A DNA stretch of 64,000 nucleotides from Metellina segmentata (taxonomy: Eukaryota > Arthropoda > Arachnida > Araneae > Tetragnathidae): positions 132,138,899 through 132,202,898 of the forward strand of contig OX375873.1 in assembly GCA_947359465.1 (NCBI GenBank). Direction: 5' to 3'. Within the stretch, counting starts at the first letter, position 1; each line of letters opens with the position of its first letter. Below are positions 11,765 to 23,240 of this stretch, one piece after another. The notes below the pieces were generated by a model. It was given only the letters and a program-made list of their open reading frames with translations, ran no database searches and had not been told where the DNA came from. Position numbers and translations under genes: made by a program.

Positions 11765-12075
11765 TTAACCGGTATAGTGGTTAAGGTGTTAGCCTCTAGA
11801 TCGGAAGGTTCCTGGTTCGAATCCGGGTCCAGGTATGGATGTTTGTAAACGTATGGTGTAGAGGCGGCTGATGCACCTTAAATATGTCGTGGCCAAAAGC
11901 CTTCACGTTGGGTTGGCGTGGAAGTTTGGAGAGTGGGGTGCCAGCTCAGGTGTTGCTTCGTCATCTGACCGTGGTTCAAAATTACGAGGTGTTGTCCTCG
12001 GATCTTTCCCTTAAGGGACTGATCCCGGACCGTCGTCAATAGCCTGTTGTGTTGCTCGAGTACGACGTTAACTAA
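11765..12075 (+). mobile_element. tRNA-derived SINE, nearly complete
   Basis: A tRNA-like head (11766-11836) has TATAGTGGTTAAGGTGTTAG and a perfect B-box GGTTCGAATCC, with a T-arm stem CCTGG/CCGGG. It is followed by the family body (TTGGCGTGGAAGTTTGGAGA, GGTGCCAGCTCAGG, GGTTCAAAATTACGAGGTG) and the tail GTTGTGTTGCTCGAGTACGACGTTAA. The 5' bases do not pair with the 3' side, so I do not call a tRNA gene. Transcription would be by RNA polymerase III from the A and B boxes. Confidence 0.85.
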
Positions 12076-12179
12076 AAAATTACCAATTACCAATTACCCA
12101 AATCAATCTTATTGAATTCCCCATCGGATAGGGAAGACGCGCGTTTTCATTTCCCTTTCATAGGGATTATCAAAAAATA

Positions 12180-12382
12180 TGTGGCTAAGTTTCCAGTCTC
12201 AAATGTCCTCTCGTTGGCATGGTGTGGAAGTTCGCAATCGGGGTGCCAGCTCAGGTAGTAACCTATTAATCTAACCGTATTTCAAAATTAAGTGGTGTTG
12301 TCCTCGTTTCCTTCCCCTCGGTATTGCACCAAACGGTCGCCACTAGCCCGTTGTGTTGCCTCAGTGTGACGTTAATTAATTA
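12180..12382 (+). mobile_element. SINE body and tail, head missing
   Basis: The same family as the element just upstream: GTTGGCATGGTGTGGAAGTT, GGGGTGCCAGCTCAGG, then the tail CCCGTTGTGTTGCCTCAGTG and TGACGTTAATTAATTA. The tRNA-like head is absent. It is more diverged than the 11765 copy. Confidence 0.8.
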
Positions 12383-12384
12383 CC

Positions 12385-15300
12385 TAACTTATTTCTTTCC
12401 GTGTTTGTTTCTGTTGTATTCTGGCAATATATCTTTATATACTTTCACTGGGAAAAAAAATGAGTGACTGGTTTACCACTCTACCGTCACTTTTTTGCCA
12501 AACAATGACTAGTTTAACCTGGGCTGACATATTGAATGTGCATAACAACTAAGTTGAACATTCCTTCATGAATCAACATCCTGTAGGCAGAAAATATTTG
12601 ATAACATAATTTATTACAGGGAACATTTATCACTGTGATAATGTACAATTTATTATTACATTTATCTGTGATTACTATGACATACTATTTATTACTACGT
12701 TTATTTCTTGTTTACATACTATTTATTACTACATTTATTTCTTGATTACATAATATTTATTATATTTATTACTGTGACTATCCTTCACACATATAGTTTA
12801 TTGAAGTAATGAAATGCGTTAAAATTATCCTTACTTTATATTTTGAATTATTAGACGAATTCAAATTGGTTCGTTCTCTGATCGTTATGTAGGTACACGA
12901 AACATCTCCGACAGTTAGCAAGAAGTCGAATGTTTTAGTAAAACTTTCAATGTATTAAGTATTAATTTTGGATAAACCCTCGTAGTATGATTAGTGTAAT
13001 TTTCAACGCCGTAAGTTGTTATTTGTTACTCAACTTTTTACCTAAATTATTGTTTCAGCAAAAACATTAGTTTTGATCATTTTTAAGTAGTTACAGACTT
13101 AATATTTAAATACACAAATAAATAGTTATGTAGCTAATGATTTACTACACACCAGAAATTATGGAGTTGATATTCCAATGTTAATAAGTTTTGAAAATTT
13201 TATTTCAGGAAGAGCGAGTAGTATTTGTTACGAGCTAAGTTTTTAATCCAAATATACTGAAACCTATTGATATAATGTAGCGTAAATAAGTTGTTACGAA
13301 GCAATTTTACTATCGGCTGAAGTTAGCTACATTATTGATTGTGGGGGGATAATGTTTTACTTTAAAAAAAGAAACATAATGCTAATATTAAAAAGTAATG
13401 TGTAATATAATGTAATTTGGATAATGTTTTACTTTAAAAAAAGAAACATAATGCTAATATTAAAAAGTAATGTGTAATATAATGTAATTTGGATAATGTT
13501 TTAAAATTTCTAATGTCATATTTTAATTTAAAGAAAGCATTATGACGATATAATATCTTAAATGCACAGAAAATGATATTGAATCAATGTCGTATGTAGT
13601 AGGTAGATAATTTTTATTCTGAACATAAGATCCAGTCCTTTCTTTAATAAAGTGACACTAGGATACGTCGAATCAGATTTGAGAATATCTAGTTACAAGC
13701 CTCTATTGAAAAAAAAATTCAACATTCCAGTTCAACAACTTAAGCTGAAAACGAGCAAAACTACTTTGTCTGTCCTGTCTTCTTAAACTCTTTGAAGTAG
13801 CGGTTAGATATAAAAAATAGAAAAGTCTCGTACTAGATTAATTTAAGGTATCTGTGGTTGTCGTCGGTCAGTTTTCATTAGTAACAGTCGGAAACTTGAT
13901 TGATGAAGGCTTCTAATGTTCCTGTGCGGTCACAGTTGCAATCAAAGGAAGGGAGACGAAAAACAAGTTGAAAATTTCTAGAGTTGAGGAAGGAGTTATG
14001 CAAGGTTTACTGATACATTTCTTTGTCTTTTCAGCTTTAAGATCTTAGTCTGAAAGCATTTATGCGGTCCCATTCTTGTTTGAAAAGCAGTTTCGATATC
14101 TGTAACGGAAAGTGAAAAATTAAGAGTTTGAATATGTCTATATTATGATAGTGAGAAATATTGCTAAAGGTCTTTTCACTTCTCCTAAATGTTACATAAG
14201 AAATGTTAAGGACAAAGTGTGCAAAAATACTTAGCGAATTTCTTTATATTGAATTCCTACGAGAAAATGAATACACATTTTTTTATCATATTTGTAGAGT
14301 TTGATACGTTTAAAATGAAGGAGTAATTAGGTTTCAATTATTTTCAGTTGGGGTGAAAACATTATAACATTTATTGAAAGTCCCGCGAAAAAGCAAATTT
14401 ACAGCCGATAAATTAATACACAGCAAAGCAAATAACATCTATGCATGCAGTCTATCCACATAAATAAATGTTTATTTCATATATTATACTTTTGCCACTT
14501 CTATTAAATGTTTGTTAACAAAAATATGAAGTACCAAACTTCAACGAACGTGATTGGAATGAATGACGATAGAAAATAACATACGTTTATAAAACCCAAT
14601 GAAAGCAATATGGATTTGCTGAATTCTGTCAGACATATATATTAATTAATATAAATGGCAATTATACAGTCATTCCAGTTCTGTTTACATTTAATATGTT
14701 TTGTTTGGAAATTAAAACGTTTCTGAAATTAAAAGTATGAGTTAAAATTTATAATTAATCAGCTATACATTTCTAAAAAACAATCTGCACCTTCCTACTG
14801 CAGCTCGATGAAAATATGCTCCGATAGGTTATCTTTTACAGAATTCGTAAAACAATGGAACTTCGGAAACAATGGAGCGGTAAAAAATCAAAGCAAAACT
14901 TTAAAATTAACTAATTGGTGTGTAACACAAACAGGCCGGAAAATTTCCAGTTCGACGGCTTAGATGATGAATTTATTAACTGGTAAGACAATTGCTTTAC
15001 TAAGCAACTGTGTAAGGACTTAGTTTTTAGTTTGAAAAAATAAAAGTTATAAGCATTTGATAATATGTTACTTATAAACTCTTTTAAAGATTAAAATATG
15101 GTAATACAATTCTCCTCATCAAAATAGGCATTAGTTAGTTCAGAAAAACATAAGATAATTGAGTTTCTGCTCTAAGAGTCGATGTTATGACATTGATTTT
15201 TAAGTGTAAACAAACCACCGCAAAACGAAGATTTTCCTCCCGGTTAAGGAATACTTTCAGAAAGCAAGTTCTTCCACAAAGATACTAGCGACGCCTATAC

Positions 15301-16448
15301 TTAGCTTTACAAAAAAAGCCACCATAACGGTTCCATCAATGCTCAGTTTTCATTTCTCGCCAAAGGCAACATGCTCTAAAATTCATTTATAAGAAATGAA
15401 TTCAGAAAACATTTAGAATAAATATGATCATAACTTTAAAACACACAACCATAAAAATTATGTCCGCATTTAATCAAAATTCTTCTCCCAACACATGGGG
15501 AAGAAATATGAATTTTTGTGATCCTCAGAAACAATGCTTTCTCCTGCATAAAAAAAGTGAATTATAAATCAACGCGAAGGGTATTTAAACCATATTTGAA
15601 GCTCTTAACGATCTTTCTATGGTAATAGGAATATACGAATTTTAAAATCGATTATCACAGCCGAGGAATTATCGCGATTTCTAAATAAGGAACTTGATTT
15701 ATGGTCGGAAGGTGCCCTGGGGATAAAATAAGAATACACTTTATTCTTGAAGGAATGTGTTATCTAGAATGCATTCATTTCTTCTTTGATGCATCGATTT
15801 ATTTTGGACCACAGATTTCTAAGATCAATGTAGAAGACTGCCTATACAAACCTCGTTAAAACAAACTCCTTTAATATGAATCATATGATTAATCTCTGTA
15901 ATAGTATACATTATAATAGTTATTTTCTGTCTCGAAAGGGATTTGGATTGTATAAATTTTAGAAGACTCAAGCATCGATAAGCTATTACGAAGTGATGTT
16001 TCCTGAAGAGTATTTCATTGTATTCATATTAAACTAGTACAGAATTAGCTGACCTTATTGAGGTTGAATTGGTTAATTGTAGATTAAAATGACCAGAGCA
16101 AACACTTTCTCTTCGTAGAAAAATACCATCAAGTGCCAGGAAAATAACTTTTAAACGTCTTTTCGACATTTCTGTACTATCTACAATAATTTCCTTACAT
16201 TGAACGTATACATAAATTTCCATCGATGCAATGTATTTCTAATATATCCCAGCCCTGTTGTATGACAAAACTACAACGGTAACACTAACATTATTAATAT
16301 TTACACTGCTGCAGATAGACAGTTGTTACAACTAAAGGTTTTGTTTACACCAGTGGCATGTATATAGATCTAAGTACTGTGGATTTTATTCCCCCTTTTA
16401 AGTGAACGCTGGCATCGATCACCATTTACGAGCTGTCAGCAACTGATC
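12385..16448. other. Anonymous AT-rich DNA with small tandem repeats
   Basis: No gene is seen. About 12640-12775 holds about three copies of a 38-bp unit near TACTATTTATTACTACATTT and ATTTCTTGATTACA. The rest is unrecognised, and the frames are short and uninformative. Confidence 0.5.
13347..13490. repeat. Exact 72-bp tandem duplication
   Basis: Bases 13347-13418 are repeated without a difference at 13419-13490. The next bases (GGATAATGTTTT) start a third copy that is cut short. Exact identity in old AT-rich surroundings points to a recent slip or an assembly duplication. Confidence 0.9.
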
Positions 16449-16599
16449 TTCTAGAGTAGTGTTTCTCAACCTCTTTTGGTTGACAGCCCACTAAAAATAA
16501 CTGGAATTATTTGCGGCTCACCGAAATAAAAAATATGTAAAATTTGTCTGATACAAAAAACCCCAACAAATTGTTTATATACACAATTTATTGAATGAG

Positions 16600-18300
16600 A
16601 GGGCTGAGCCTTTTGTCTTTAACGAATTAAATCAAACCGAAGTTCCAAAGTCTCCAAACAAATTCACATTTTATAGTCTCTCAACTTTTAAAAGTCTTTC
16701 TTGATTTTTTTACTTGATTTCTGTCAATGCTGTAAATCCAAATTCAAAGAACCATGAAGATAGATGCAAAAGTCAGAAGAATTTTAATAGCATTCAAACG
16801 GATTGCAGAGTACAAATTTATGACAGAAAACCAAAATTCATCCAAATTTTAATAATGTTGAACGGTAAAATTTATCTTTCTCAAATCAATGAGCTGTTGT
16901 TTTCAAATTTGGTGTCTTGCAAATCAAAAATGGGTTGATGAACCATTTATATTCGTTAACTGAAAGCGAAGGAAATTAGCTTTTAAATGAGGTTGGAAGT
17001 TCATCAATGGTGCTTATAATTTCGTCTGCATTTTTTTTTTCGACGGAGATTCATTAACACCCGGAAAGCAGTCAAAGTTTCCTTTAAAAATTTATATTTC
17101 CGCAGCGTTAATTTTTCTTCAAATTACTTCAGTTTTGATGTTGATGGGGCGATATTCTTGGATGGACCTTGAAGACTCAAACTCTGAGAGTTCAGCTTTT
17201 CAAACAAGTCAGAGAGAAATTTAACTTTAAGCCACCAAATCTCGTCATGAAGAGAAAATCAGAAATAAGTTTTTCGACCTCCAAGATCAGAATCACCTCT
17301 TTTTTCAGGTGTATGAGTCGTTTCAAAACCTTTCCAATCGAAAGTCAACCCACTTCGGTGTGATATAAAAGAGTTTTGCTGTCGGAATCCATTGCGTCGC
17401 ACAGCTGAGAGAAAATTAGGGATTTAAGAGATTGACTCTTGATGAAATTGACCACTTGGATGACTTGGTTCATAACAATCAACATATCTGGAGTTAAAGA
17501 TTTTGAAACGAGAGACTATCTGTGAATCAGGCAGTGGACGCTTATTTGGATTTTCTTGGCGTACAAGTGTGATAAATCCTTTTTTATTTCCTAACATCAA
17601 TGGACATCCGTCTGTGCAAACACCAACGCAGCAAACCAAAGCTTGAAATATTTTCTTTTACAAGCTCAAATATGTCTTTTCCTGTGGCCGTGCTCTTCAA
17701 ATCTTTGCAGAAAAGATGCTCACTCAAGAATTTGTCATCATTAACAAATCGAATAAAGGAAGGAGCTGTGCTTTTCCACTGATATCTGTCGACTCATCAA
17801 TCTGAAATGACCAGAGTTCACTGTTGTGCTATTTGAAATGTTCGAAAATTTGTGTTTTTTAAGTGTGAAAATAAATATTTGATTCTTGATGATATTGTGT
17901 CATTGGATAATGGTACTTTCTCGACTTTCGCTGTCGCTTAATTTCCCAGCATTGTTTCGACAATAACAGCTAATGCTGGTGTAATGATGGACTCGGCATC
18001 GGTGTGTGCTTTTTTTGTGTTATGCTATTAATTGTGAAACCTAGTAGCTGGCAATCAACCCCTTTTCTAGCATCTTCATATAGTTTGAAAAAGTTTTTTT
18101 TGCTGTTTTATTTTACTACGCTGCTAGGTTATCAAAATATTCTGTTGGTTTGTTTTTATCTCTGGGTGTGATGTTTCCAAATGTCTTTTTAGTTTATTAA
18201 TAACGAGAGCTTCATTTACAAGTTTCTTTTTTAATATTAAATATAATGGTATTTGAGGGTCTTCCGTTTCAATTGCGATGAATCCGAATTCGATGTAGTC
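16600..18300 (-). pseudogene. hAT transposase remnant (SCAND3/ZBED5/FAM200-like family)
   Basis: On minus, three landmarks of this transposase family appear in order. Around 17990-17900 lies a stretch reading ETMLGN and later PLSNDTISSRIK, which sits before the catalytic core. Around 17820-17780 is FQIDESTDISGKAQLL, the first catalytic Asp region. Around 17630-17540 is GVCTDGCPLMLGNKKGFITL, the CTDG motif with Cys in place of the usual Ala. The frame is broken by stops and small indels, so no working protein is made. The remainder towards 16600 should hold the C-terminal half but is too decayed for me to align. Family membership rests on these motifs read by eye. Confidence 0.8.
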
Positions 18301-18597
18301 ATCTTTATACTTCCGTTTGTTTTTTTACTTACCTTTCGTTTCTGAAGCACCGTATTTCATTAAATATGTTTTCACTACGGCAAAGGGAATAAAACAGTTG
18401 TTCACTTGTGTCCAAAATTATCTTTACATGCAGTGTTCTTAAATTTTTTTCCTTTGAAATTGATATAAAACTAGCGTGGAAACCCACGCGCCGCCATCTT
18501 GGTGCTTTAAAAACATTGTACTCGTGCATGTTAATCAACGTGGTTATACCGTTTTTGAACTGCCATGGTTTTTTATTGACGATTTTAACCAAATAAT

Positions 18598-19412
18598 TAG
18601 CACCATTGGTACAGCTATACTCTACGTTTATGAGTGATGGCAACGGCTTGGCGATTTTTTTTGGCGCACTTCTAGTAGCGAGTTACGATAAATTAAGGCA
18701 ACCCATCTTTCGTTGCTGTTGTTGTGGTTTTCACGGCAACCTCGGCAAACGGAAACTTTCAATTTTCATTTTGAATATTCTAGAAAGTTCTTCCAAAATC
18801 CGTTAAAATCGTTTGATTTCATTGATTAGTTTGAAATTTTTTCTTTCCTCCCATTGGTTATTTTGTTTTTAAAATATCATTTCATTGCATAGGTACTTTT
18901 AAATAGTTTTCTGTCATACCATTGGTCCATTTATTTGTATTTTGACAGTTGTGGAATTTTTATTTTGTTATAATAGTTTTCACGACCAGATTAAGAGTTT
19001 TGTTTTTTTTGACCATTTTCGTTTTCATTATTATTTAACGAGAGAATTCTGACGTTATCAGGTATTATTTCTTTCTTTTGTAAATCTTTTTCTTTTTCAA
19101 CATACTCACTGTATTTAGTGTAATTGATTAGTTTCAGGGTATTCTTACCATTCGTAGCTTAGTTTCTCTGCTGGTTCACAAATGTGTTTTGATATGTGCT
19201 TAAGCTTACTACTTTTTGTGAAATTTTTTTAAAAATATACTTTTTAAAACGTTCTAAAATGTGCTTAAAAAGTGTGTTGTAAAAAAAAAATTGTGACAGG
19301 AAAAGAGTTAAGAAATAATTCTTTCCTTGGCGACTTTAGAAGTGCGCCAAAAAAATCGCCAAGCCGTTGCCATCAGTCATAAACGTAGAGAGCTGTACCG
19401 CACCATTTTCTT
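18598..19412. repeat. Foldback element, about 0.8 kb, with 80-bp inverted ends
   Basis: Left end 18598-18684 and right end 19328-19412 are inverted copies sharing CTCTACGTTTATGA, TGATGGCAACGGCTTGGCGA and TTGGCGCACTTCTA. The interior is AT-rich and shows no protein. It lies inside hAT transposon 1, directly upstream of a THAP-like first exon, so it may be the terminal part of a P-like element or an unrelated MITE. Confidence 0.75.
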
Positions 19413-19426
19413 AGTTTTGATTTGAA

Positions 19427-20536
19427 TATGGCGTCTTGTTTCGCCTACGGGAATACAAACCGAAAGACAAAGAAGATCCGTGGATTATCGTTTCATAGGT
19501 AAGTTTAATTGGTGGAGTGGTCGTTCACGGTAAGACGTTTGTCGCCAACTAATTTTTGTCGCCAAATCAAGATGGCGGCCGGATTCCGTAACAGCAGATA
19601 GGGTTGCCATAACAAAAACGGCAGATGTGAAGAAAATCCGCAATAGGTGAAGGTTGCCATATTTGGCGACAAATCGCCTTCTTACCGTGAACGACCACTC
19701 CACCCAAAAGTAGACGTATTTATAAACATTTAAAGAATTATTTCGAAAAGTTCACTGACTTATCCAAAGAGATTATTTTTATTTATTAATTAACAGAATT
19801 GTACGATTTTGATTTTATAACCTACCAGTTGTAATAAGAGTTAGAAACTGCTTTTTAGGAACGTTTAACTTTTATTTAATGAAAAAGTATTGGAGTCAAG
19901 TAAACAGTAGCGGTATTTTTAGTACATGGGTGGAAATATTACCTCATGTTACATGATTTAGAATGAAACAGCTTTAGCTAACAGTTATAAAATTCGAATT
20001 ATAAACATTACTTTTGGTTTTCTAAAACGCATTTTTTTGTTAGTTGAGTTCTTTTGCGTTGAGCAACTAACTGCTTGAATGCTATTGAAACCTTGGACTA
20101 TGAGCAACTTGTTAATGAGTTTTTTTAGAAGACAAGCAAATACTTACAATGTTTTAACTGTATGAAGATTTTCAAAACACGCATCTCTTGAGCTAATGGT
20201 TAAGATCATGAGCTCATACAATTTATGCTTGCAGTCCTAGGTTTTACTGTATTTGTATGTATTACAATTTTAGAAAGAATTTATAATAAAAAAGATAATT
20301 TCTATGGGTGCATTTGTGTGGACAGACATAATATATTGAATAATCAGTCTTCAATCTATCAAGCATGTTTATTTTTATTACCAAAGTAAGTAATTGTAAA
20401 GAAGTTTGATTTATAGTGGTTTTTTGGATTGAAATACATAGGTTTCAATGCATCTATCAATTCATTGTATCTAACTAAAATAATTTTTATTTCAGGTTTC
20501 CCAAAGACCCAGAACGTAAAGATGCACGGATAAGCA
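19427..20536 (+). pseudogene. THAP-domain N-terminus in two exons (P-element/THAP9-like?)
   Basis: From ATG at 19427 the frame gives a 24-residue start with MASCFAYGNTNRKTK and ending GLSFHR, followed by a splice donor AGGTAAGT near 19497-19504. About 1 kb downstream, an acceptor TTTATTTCAG near 20495 is followed by FPKDPERKDARISSE and a stop. Together these look like the start of a THAP zinc finger, whose Cys-x(2-4)-Cys, SFHR and FP features lie in that order. The second Cys appears lost (YGN where YGC is usual), and the stop truncates the domain. P-type transposases and many host DNA-binding proteins begin with THAP. Its place inside a hAT element favours a transposon origin. Confidence 0.6.
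19511..19704. mobile_element. Hairpin MITE, 194 bp with perfect 24-bp inverted ends
   Basis: GGTGGAGTGGTCGTTCACGG plus TAAG (19511-19534) is repeated exactly in reverse complement at 19681-19704. The core is non-coding and contains further inverted bits (TTTGTCGCCAA and TTGGCGACAAA). It lies in the intron between the two THAP-like exons. Its superfamily is not evident. Confidence 0.85.
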
Positions 20537-21234
20537 GTGAGTAATAAAAAGTAAAATACCACAAGAAAATAAATATTCAGAATGGATAATTTGGCCAAAA
20601 GTGTGTGCATTTCAATGTATACAGGAAATCAATAAAATGAATTTCAATGCCTTATTGTGGAAACCAATTTGGATATAATATATAAAAACAAGAATGAGGG
20701 ATACAAATTAGCACTAGACTATTAGGCACTAGAGGGCATAAGCTATGTGTGGGATCAGCTAATATAACTTAAAACATTACTGAGAAATAGTATTTGTAGA
20801 ATATCTATAATTTTTTTAATCATTGAGTTTTTACCAATTTAAAAGCTGTTTTAAAACATTTTGCATGCTAATGATAAACAAAAAAACTAGCATTGATAGT
20901 TTTCTGTTTCTTTATTGTAATTATATCATAGCATATTCAATCACAAAACTTAAAAGCAAACGGGAAAAAGGGAGTAAAGTCTTTTTATATATCATACTTA
21001 AATTATCATTTAAAAAACAAAATATTGCCAAAATATAAAACATTTCTTTTATTTAGCATCGCTTTAGTTGCAAAATGAATGAACACATCTTAGTATGAAA
21101 AAATGCGCATTATAAAGTTTTTAACAGCGCATGCGCGGCCGCCATCTTGGTGCCTTAAAACCATGGAAATATCGGCTTCAGTTAAACCGGTAGCTAAACA
21201 TTGTTATGGCACTTCCTTATCTTTCCTACTTCCA

Positions 21235-21470
21235 TGGTGAAACCATAGAAATGAACGGAACCAACTTTCGTCGATTGGACGGAACTGACTTTCGGTAATA
21301 AGTCAAAACCGACTTTCGGTAATAGGTCGTAACCGATTTTCGGTAATAATTCGGAACCGCCTTTCGATAATAGGTCGGAACCGACTTTCGGTAATAGGCA
21401 GAACCGACTTTTGGTTTTTGATCAGAACCGACTTTCGACAATGGGAAGGAATTAACTTTCGGCAATTGGA
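21235..21470. repeat. Minisatellite, about 8 copies of a 25-bp unit
   Basis: The unit is close to CGGAACCGACTTTCGGTAATAGGT. Copies vary by a few bases and by length. On minus one frame stays open and reads as repeats of YYRKSVPT, which is a by-product of the 25-bp period over a short distance and not evidence of a gene. Confidence 0.9.
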
Positions 21471-22324
21471 ATGTATATTACATACGTTGACTACATTATT
21501 CCACTCTGCAAGCGCTTAACATTTATTTCTCTGACAAATACCAAATCGTTCAAGAATTTCAAGACATCATACAGAAGGGATCACCGTTAAAAGCCTACAT
21601 CCGACATAACCGGGAGCTGAAACAAAAGGAAACAGTTAAATGGATAACAGAATACTTTACCACTATTATTGAACTATTCTCAAACACTTCAAACGAGTCG
21701 GAAAATTGCGGGAATGGGTGAAAACTCACAAGCTACGCTTCAGTGGACGAATCCACAGCAGCAATTTCGTATTCCAGAGCCAGATCTCTACCACTTTCGA
21801 CTGCTTCTATACTACATAGTTCACAGCAATGCAATCACATGAAAGGAATTTAAAGACTTAATTATTTCACAAATCTTTTGAGTTTAAGAAAGAGCCAATT
21901 TGTATCAACGTCAATTACAATTGGGAAAAAATAATATCAAATAAAAACGAGGGAAAACTAAATTTAAAATATTTTTTTAGTAACCGTTGAGGTAATTACA
22001 ATTACTATTTCAAAGTAACAAAACCCATGCAATTTTAATTATTTGTCAAAAACCCTTACGGCACATTTGACAATTTCGTGCCACGACACATAAGTTGAGA
22101 AACACTGTTCTAGAGGGTTCCTCCTTTTGTTCGGTTCCCTACCCTGTCTACCGTGAGGTGTGAACGCTTCTGAGGAATGCCAAATGATACGCCACACAAT
22201 ACTATGAAAGGAAAGCGTCAGTCGTAAATGCCACTCAAGGCTCTATATCTCAAATTTGGTAATTAGGTCAGGTGGAGGACATGCAGGCGAAATAATCGTT
22301 CCGTGAGACGATTTTTTAGTTGGT

Positions 22325-22480
22325 TAGTTTGGTTTTTATGGCACAAGGGCTACGTGTGGTCATTTTGGGCCAGACACAAGACATACAATACAAAGTAATG
22401 TACACACACAGCAAGCTTTACTGACACAGAAGACATATATACACCTAGGGAGGAATCGAACATGCACCGCCTCGCAGTTC
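22325..22480 (-). mobile_element. SINE family B fragment
   Basis: Shared words are TTTTTATGGCACAAGGGC, GGCCAGACACAAGACATACAAT and TTTACTGACACAGAAGACAT, also present at 22495, 34475 and 35935. In fuller copies a tRNA-like head lies at the right end on minus, which sets the orientation. Confidence 0.7.
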
Positions 22481-22494
22481 CACGACGTTGATTT

Positions 22495-22700
22495 GGGTTG
22501 TGGTTTTATGAGGCAAGTGCCATATTTGGTAATGCTGCGTCAGACACAAGGCATACAATATCAAATTGACATACACACAACGAAAGTTTTATTGACACAG
22601 AAGAAATAAATACACCCAGCTAGGAATGCACCTGTCGAGTATCGCCTACAATTAGGAGATTGTTAGCGCAGTTGGGCATATACACTGAGCCATGACGTCC
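22495..22700 (-). mobile_element. SINE family B copy with tRNA-like head on minus
   Basis: It contains GTTTTATGAGGCAAGTGCCA, GTCAGACACAAGGCATACAA and TTTATTGACACAGAAGAAAT. At 22625-22695, read on minus, GGCTCAGTGTATATGCCCAA resembles an A-box region, and a decayed B-box follows. It stands directly behind another copy in the same orientation. Confidence 0.7.
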
Positions 22701-22844
22701 ACAGTCGATTTTGAGTTTTTCGAATTATGAAGGTAGCTTCTTAAGTTCGTTTCCTGTAGAAGTTGCTGTAACTGAATTCATATAAACCAGGATATAGGAT
22801 GATCACAGACTGTCTATTCAGTCCATCAGCTGTATTCAGGCTCC

Positions 22845-23240
22845 ACTAACAAATAAGATTTCCCAATGTCAAGAGCTGTTGATTTTCTTGAGGTCTCGGC
22901 ATAAACGTGTTGTTTTACAGTGGATCCCTGGCCATTGCAATTTATATGGTAACGATCATGCAGATTTTCTTGCCTAAAAGGGTGCTATGCTACACTGTAT
23001 AAAACGAGAAACTTCTATCCTCACTGCTAAATTATTGATAAAACAATTTATGCAGTCGACCTACCAGGATGAACTTCTATTTAAAATGGGAATTAAATAT
23101 GCAAAAGACTGCTTTTTGGGTGTTCCTGATAGACCAAGACGGGTGACAGGGGCTGCTTTTCAATTATTTATCTGGAATTATTGCTTTGCTGCTCATCTGT
23201 GTCGTATTGGCGTTCATAATGAAGCTGCCTGCTCCTCTTC
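22845..23240 (+). pseudogene. LINE (Jockey-like) RNase H and C-terminal remnant
   Basis: Plus-strand frames give LQWIPGHCNLYGNDHADFLA near 22908-22970, the WIPGH...GND.AD signature of the RNase H domain at the end of many arthropod non-LTR retrotransposons. A stop follows, then a frame of 85 codons (22987-23244) with PRRVTGAAFQLFIWNYCFAAHLCRIG, which corresponds to the downstream R-x-TG-HxxLxxHLxRIG region of those elements. The reverse transcriptase and endonuclease are absent, as expected for a 5'-truncated copy. Just downstream, at 23236-23310, is a short repeat based on CCTCCTGAACTGCCTGAA. Confidence 0.8.

Larger units (their letters stand above)
16449..22115 (-). mobile_element. hAT transposon 1 with 8-bp target duplication
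   Basis: The element spans 16457-22107. Its ends are TAGTGTTTCTCAACC on the left and GTTGAGAAACACTG on the right, an inverted pair of the CAGTGTTTCTCAAC type typical of many hAT ends, with the first base changed on the left. The 8 bases TTCTAGAG stand at 16449-16456 and again at 22108-22115, a perfect target duplication of the hAT length. Inside, the left part encodes a broken hAT transposase on minus. The right part carries other insertions (18.6-19.4 kb foldback, THAP exons, MITE, minisatellite). Confidence 0.9.

Noticed and set aside
11766..11836. Functional tRNA gene
   Set aside because: The B-box and T-arm are good, but no acceptor stem can be paired and the sequence runs directly into a SINE body shared with other copies.
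21226..21465. 79-codon frame with YYRKSVPT repeats
   Set aside because: The repeat is the direct translation of a 25-bp minisatellite. A 25-bp unit does not keep the frame, and copies with indels restore it by chance.
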